Shown here: one piece after another, positions 63,631 to 64,000 of the stretch
Layout of the letters: each line of letters begins with the position of its first letter
How positions within the stretch are numbered: the first letter of the stretch is position 1
Assembly (NCBI GenBank): GCA_937931165.1
Contig: CALHCI010000157.1
Span: 1 to 64,000, forward strand
From: an uncultured Granulosicoccaceae bacterium
GTDB lineage: Bacteria; Pseudomonadota; Gammaproteobacteria; Granulosicoccales; Granulosicoccaceae
Direction: 5' to 3'
Length of the DNA stretch: 64,000 nt
Notes under the pieces: generated by a model
Told to the model about the DNA's origin: nothing
What the model saw: the letters and a program-made list of their open reading frames with translations, nothing else
Database searches by the model: none
Program-made: the position numbers and the translations under genes

Positions 63631-64000
63631 CTATTTTAGCGCTTGCAGATTCATTTGACCTGCACTGATCAGTCTTTTTCTTTGCTCTCTGATTGATTGT
63701 TTTTTCAGTGCCGAGTCGAAAGACTTTGCGATTGCATCCGTACTTCTTGTTTCGACAGAAAGCCTGATGGCATCGCTGGCAGAACACAACGAGAGTAGTA
63801 AGCGGTGTTCGCCAATGCCGGTATAGTTGCACCGGTCACAGCCAGGTGCGTAGTTAAGAGTACTGTTGGCTTTGATCCTATGTTGTTCCATGATGCGAAT
63901 CTCGGATCCGTTAGGATTGTGCGCCTCGGCGCAATGCGGGCAGATCAGATGGGCATGGTCAAGTTCAATGCACGTGGTCAGATTGGTCGCCAGTTGACGT
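63631..64000 (-). CDS. GspE/PilB-family secretion ATPase, C-terminal fragment (runs off window)
   Basis: Reading from the right edge on the minus strand, about 122 residues are visible: 'RQLATNLTTC', 'LICPHCAEAHNPNG', then 'GCDRCNYTGIGEHRLL' and the tail to the stop at 63631. Two CxxC pairs with a 'C..CN.TG' form are the zinc module of GspE/PilB/MshE type ATPases, and the last part matches the helical end (normally near 'GLRTLLQDG'). It is truncated, so Walker motifs are outside. Together with the MshL- and MshN-like genes at 42.4-45.7 kb it hints that a pilus gene set is split around the capsule locus. Confidence 0.7.
   Translation of the reverse strand, partial: RQLATNLTTCIELDHAHLICPHCAEAHNPNGSEIRIMEQHRIKANSTLNYAPGCDRCNYTGIGEHRLLLSLCSASDAIRLSVETRSTDAIAKSFDSALKKQSIREQRKRLISAGQMNLQALK

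Overview
The window is about 64 kb of chromosome from a gammaproteobacterium, probably marine or aquatic. The evidence is the order rhodanese - grxC - secB - gpsA - trmL, a monofunctional prephenate dehydratase, an MSHA-type pilus secretin, a group 2-type capsule export set (kpsF, kpsM, kpsT, kpsE, kpsD, kpsC, kpsS), a secreted GH12 glucanase and an AcuI acrylyl-CoA reductase. Genus cannot be fixed by reading alone. I saw no rRNA, tRNA, CRISPR, insertion sequence or phage gene.

Layout. 1-3.2 kb: two convergent secreted carbohydrate-active enzymes, a GH12-type glucanase with unknown beta-rich repeats (cut by the left edge) and a SASA/CE6-type esterase with CBM10-like repeats. 3.4-15.0 kb: a tightly overlapping six-gene minus-strand operon that encodes a glycosidase-glycosyltransferase fusion, a CBM9-like/DUF5916 outer-membrane barrel, two paralogous glycosyltransferases and two ABC exporter subunits. 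A sugar-nucleotide epimerase diverges from it. This looks like an uncharacterised glycan or glycolipid synthesis and export system. 16.2-30.3 kb: mixed housekeeping and stress genes: a small PLD protein, DUF2461, an arginine deiminase-like enzyme, an Mre11/Rad50-like pair, prephenate dehydratase, DUF1289, D-amino acid transaminase, a GNAT enzyme, AcuI, an SGNH hydrolase and a GGDEF/EAL regulator. 30.5-35.4 kb: an unusual operon of GAF-HlyD, PqqD-M50 protease-HlyD fusion and a periplasmic HlyD protein. 35.8-42.4 kb: a DUF4197 lipoprotein, a duplicated membrane anchor with a diheme cytochrome c, a CPA2 antiporter and the rhodanese-grxC-secB-gpsA-trmL block.

42.4-64 kb: an MSHA-like secretin and a TPR membrane protein, then a long plus-strand capsule locus. 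kpsF and a small lipoprotein lead into kpsMTED; then come a two-domain GT2, a sulfotransferase, a GT-B glycosyltransferase, two poorly recognised proteins (one sialyltransferase-like), an MFS permease, an unknown tail-anchored protein, and kpsC-kpsS. A strong bidirectional hairpin ends the locus. On its far side, on the minus strand, lies the C-terminal end of a GspE/PilB-type ATPase, so the capsule genes sit between pilus-type genes.

How the genes fit together: the window is rich in surface glycan functions, with two separate synthesis and export systems (ABC-exporter operon and Kps capsule), two extracellular glycan-degrading enzymes, pilus assembly and a c-di-GMP enzyme. This suggests a surface-attached, polysaccharide-rich life style. 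The sulfotransferase suggests a sulfated capsule. Start codons were chosen by Shine-Dalgarno, overlap and domain limits; several are GTG, TTG or, in one case, apparently CTG.
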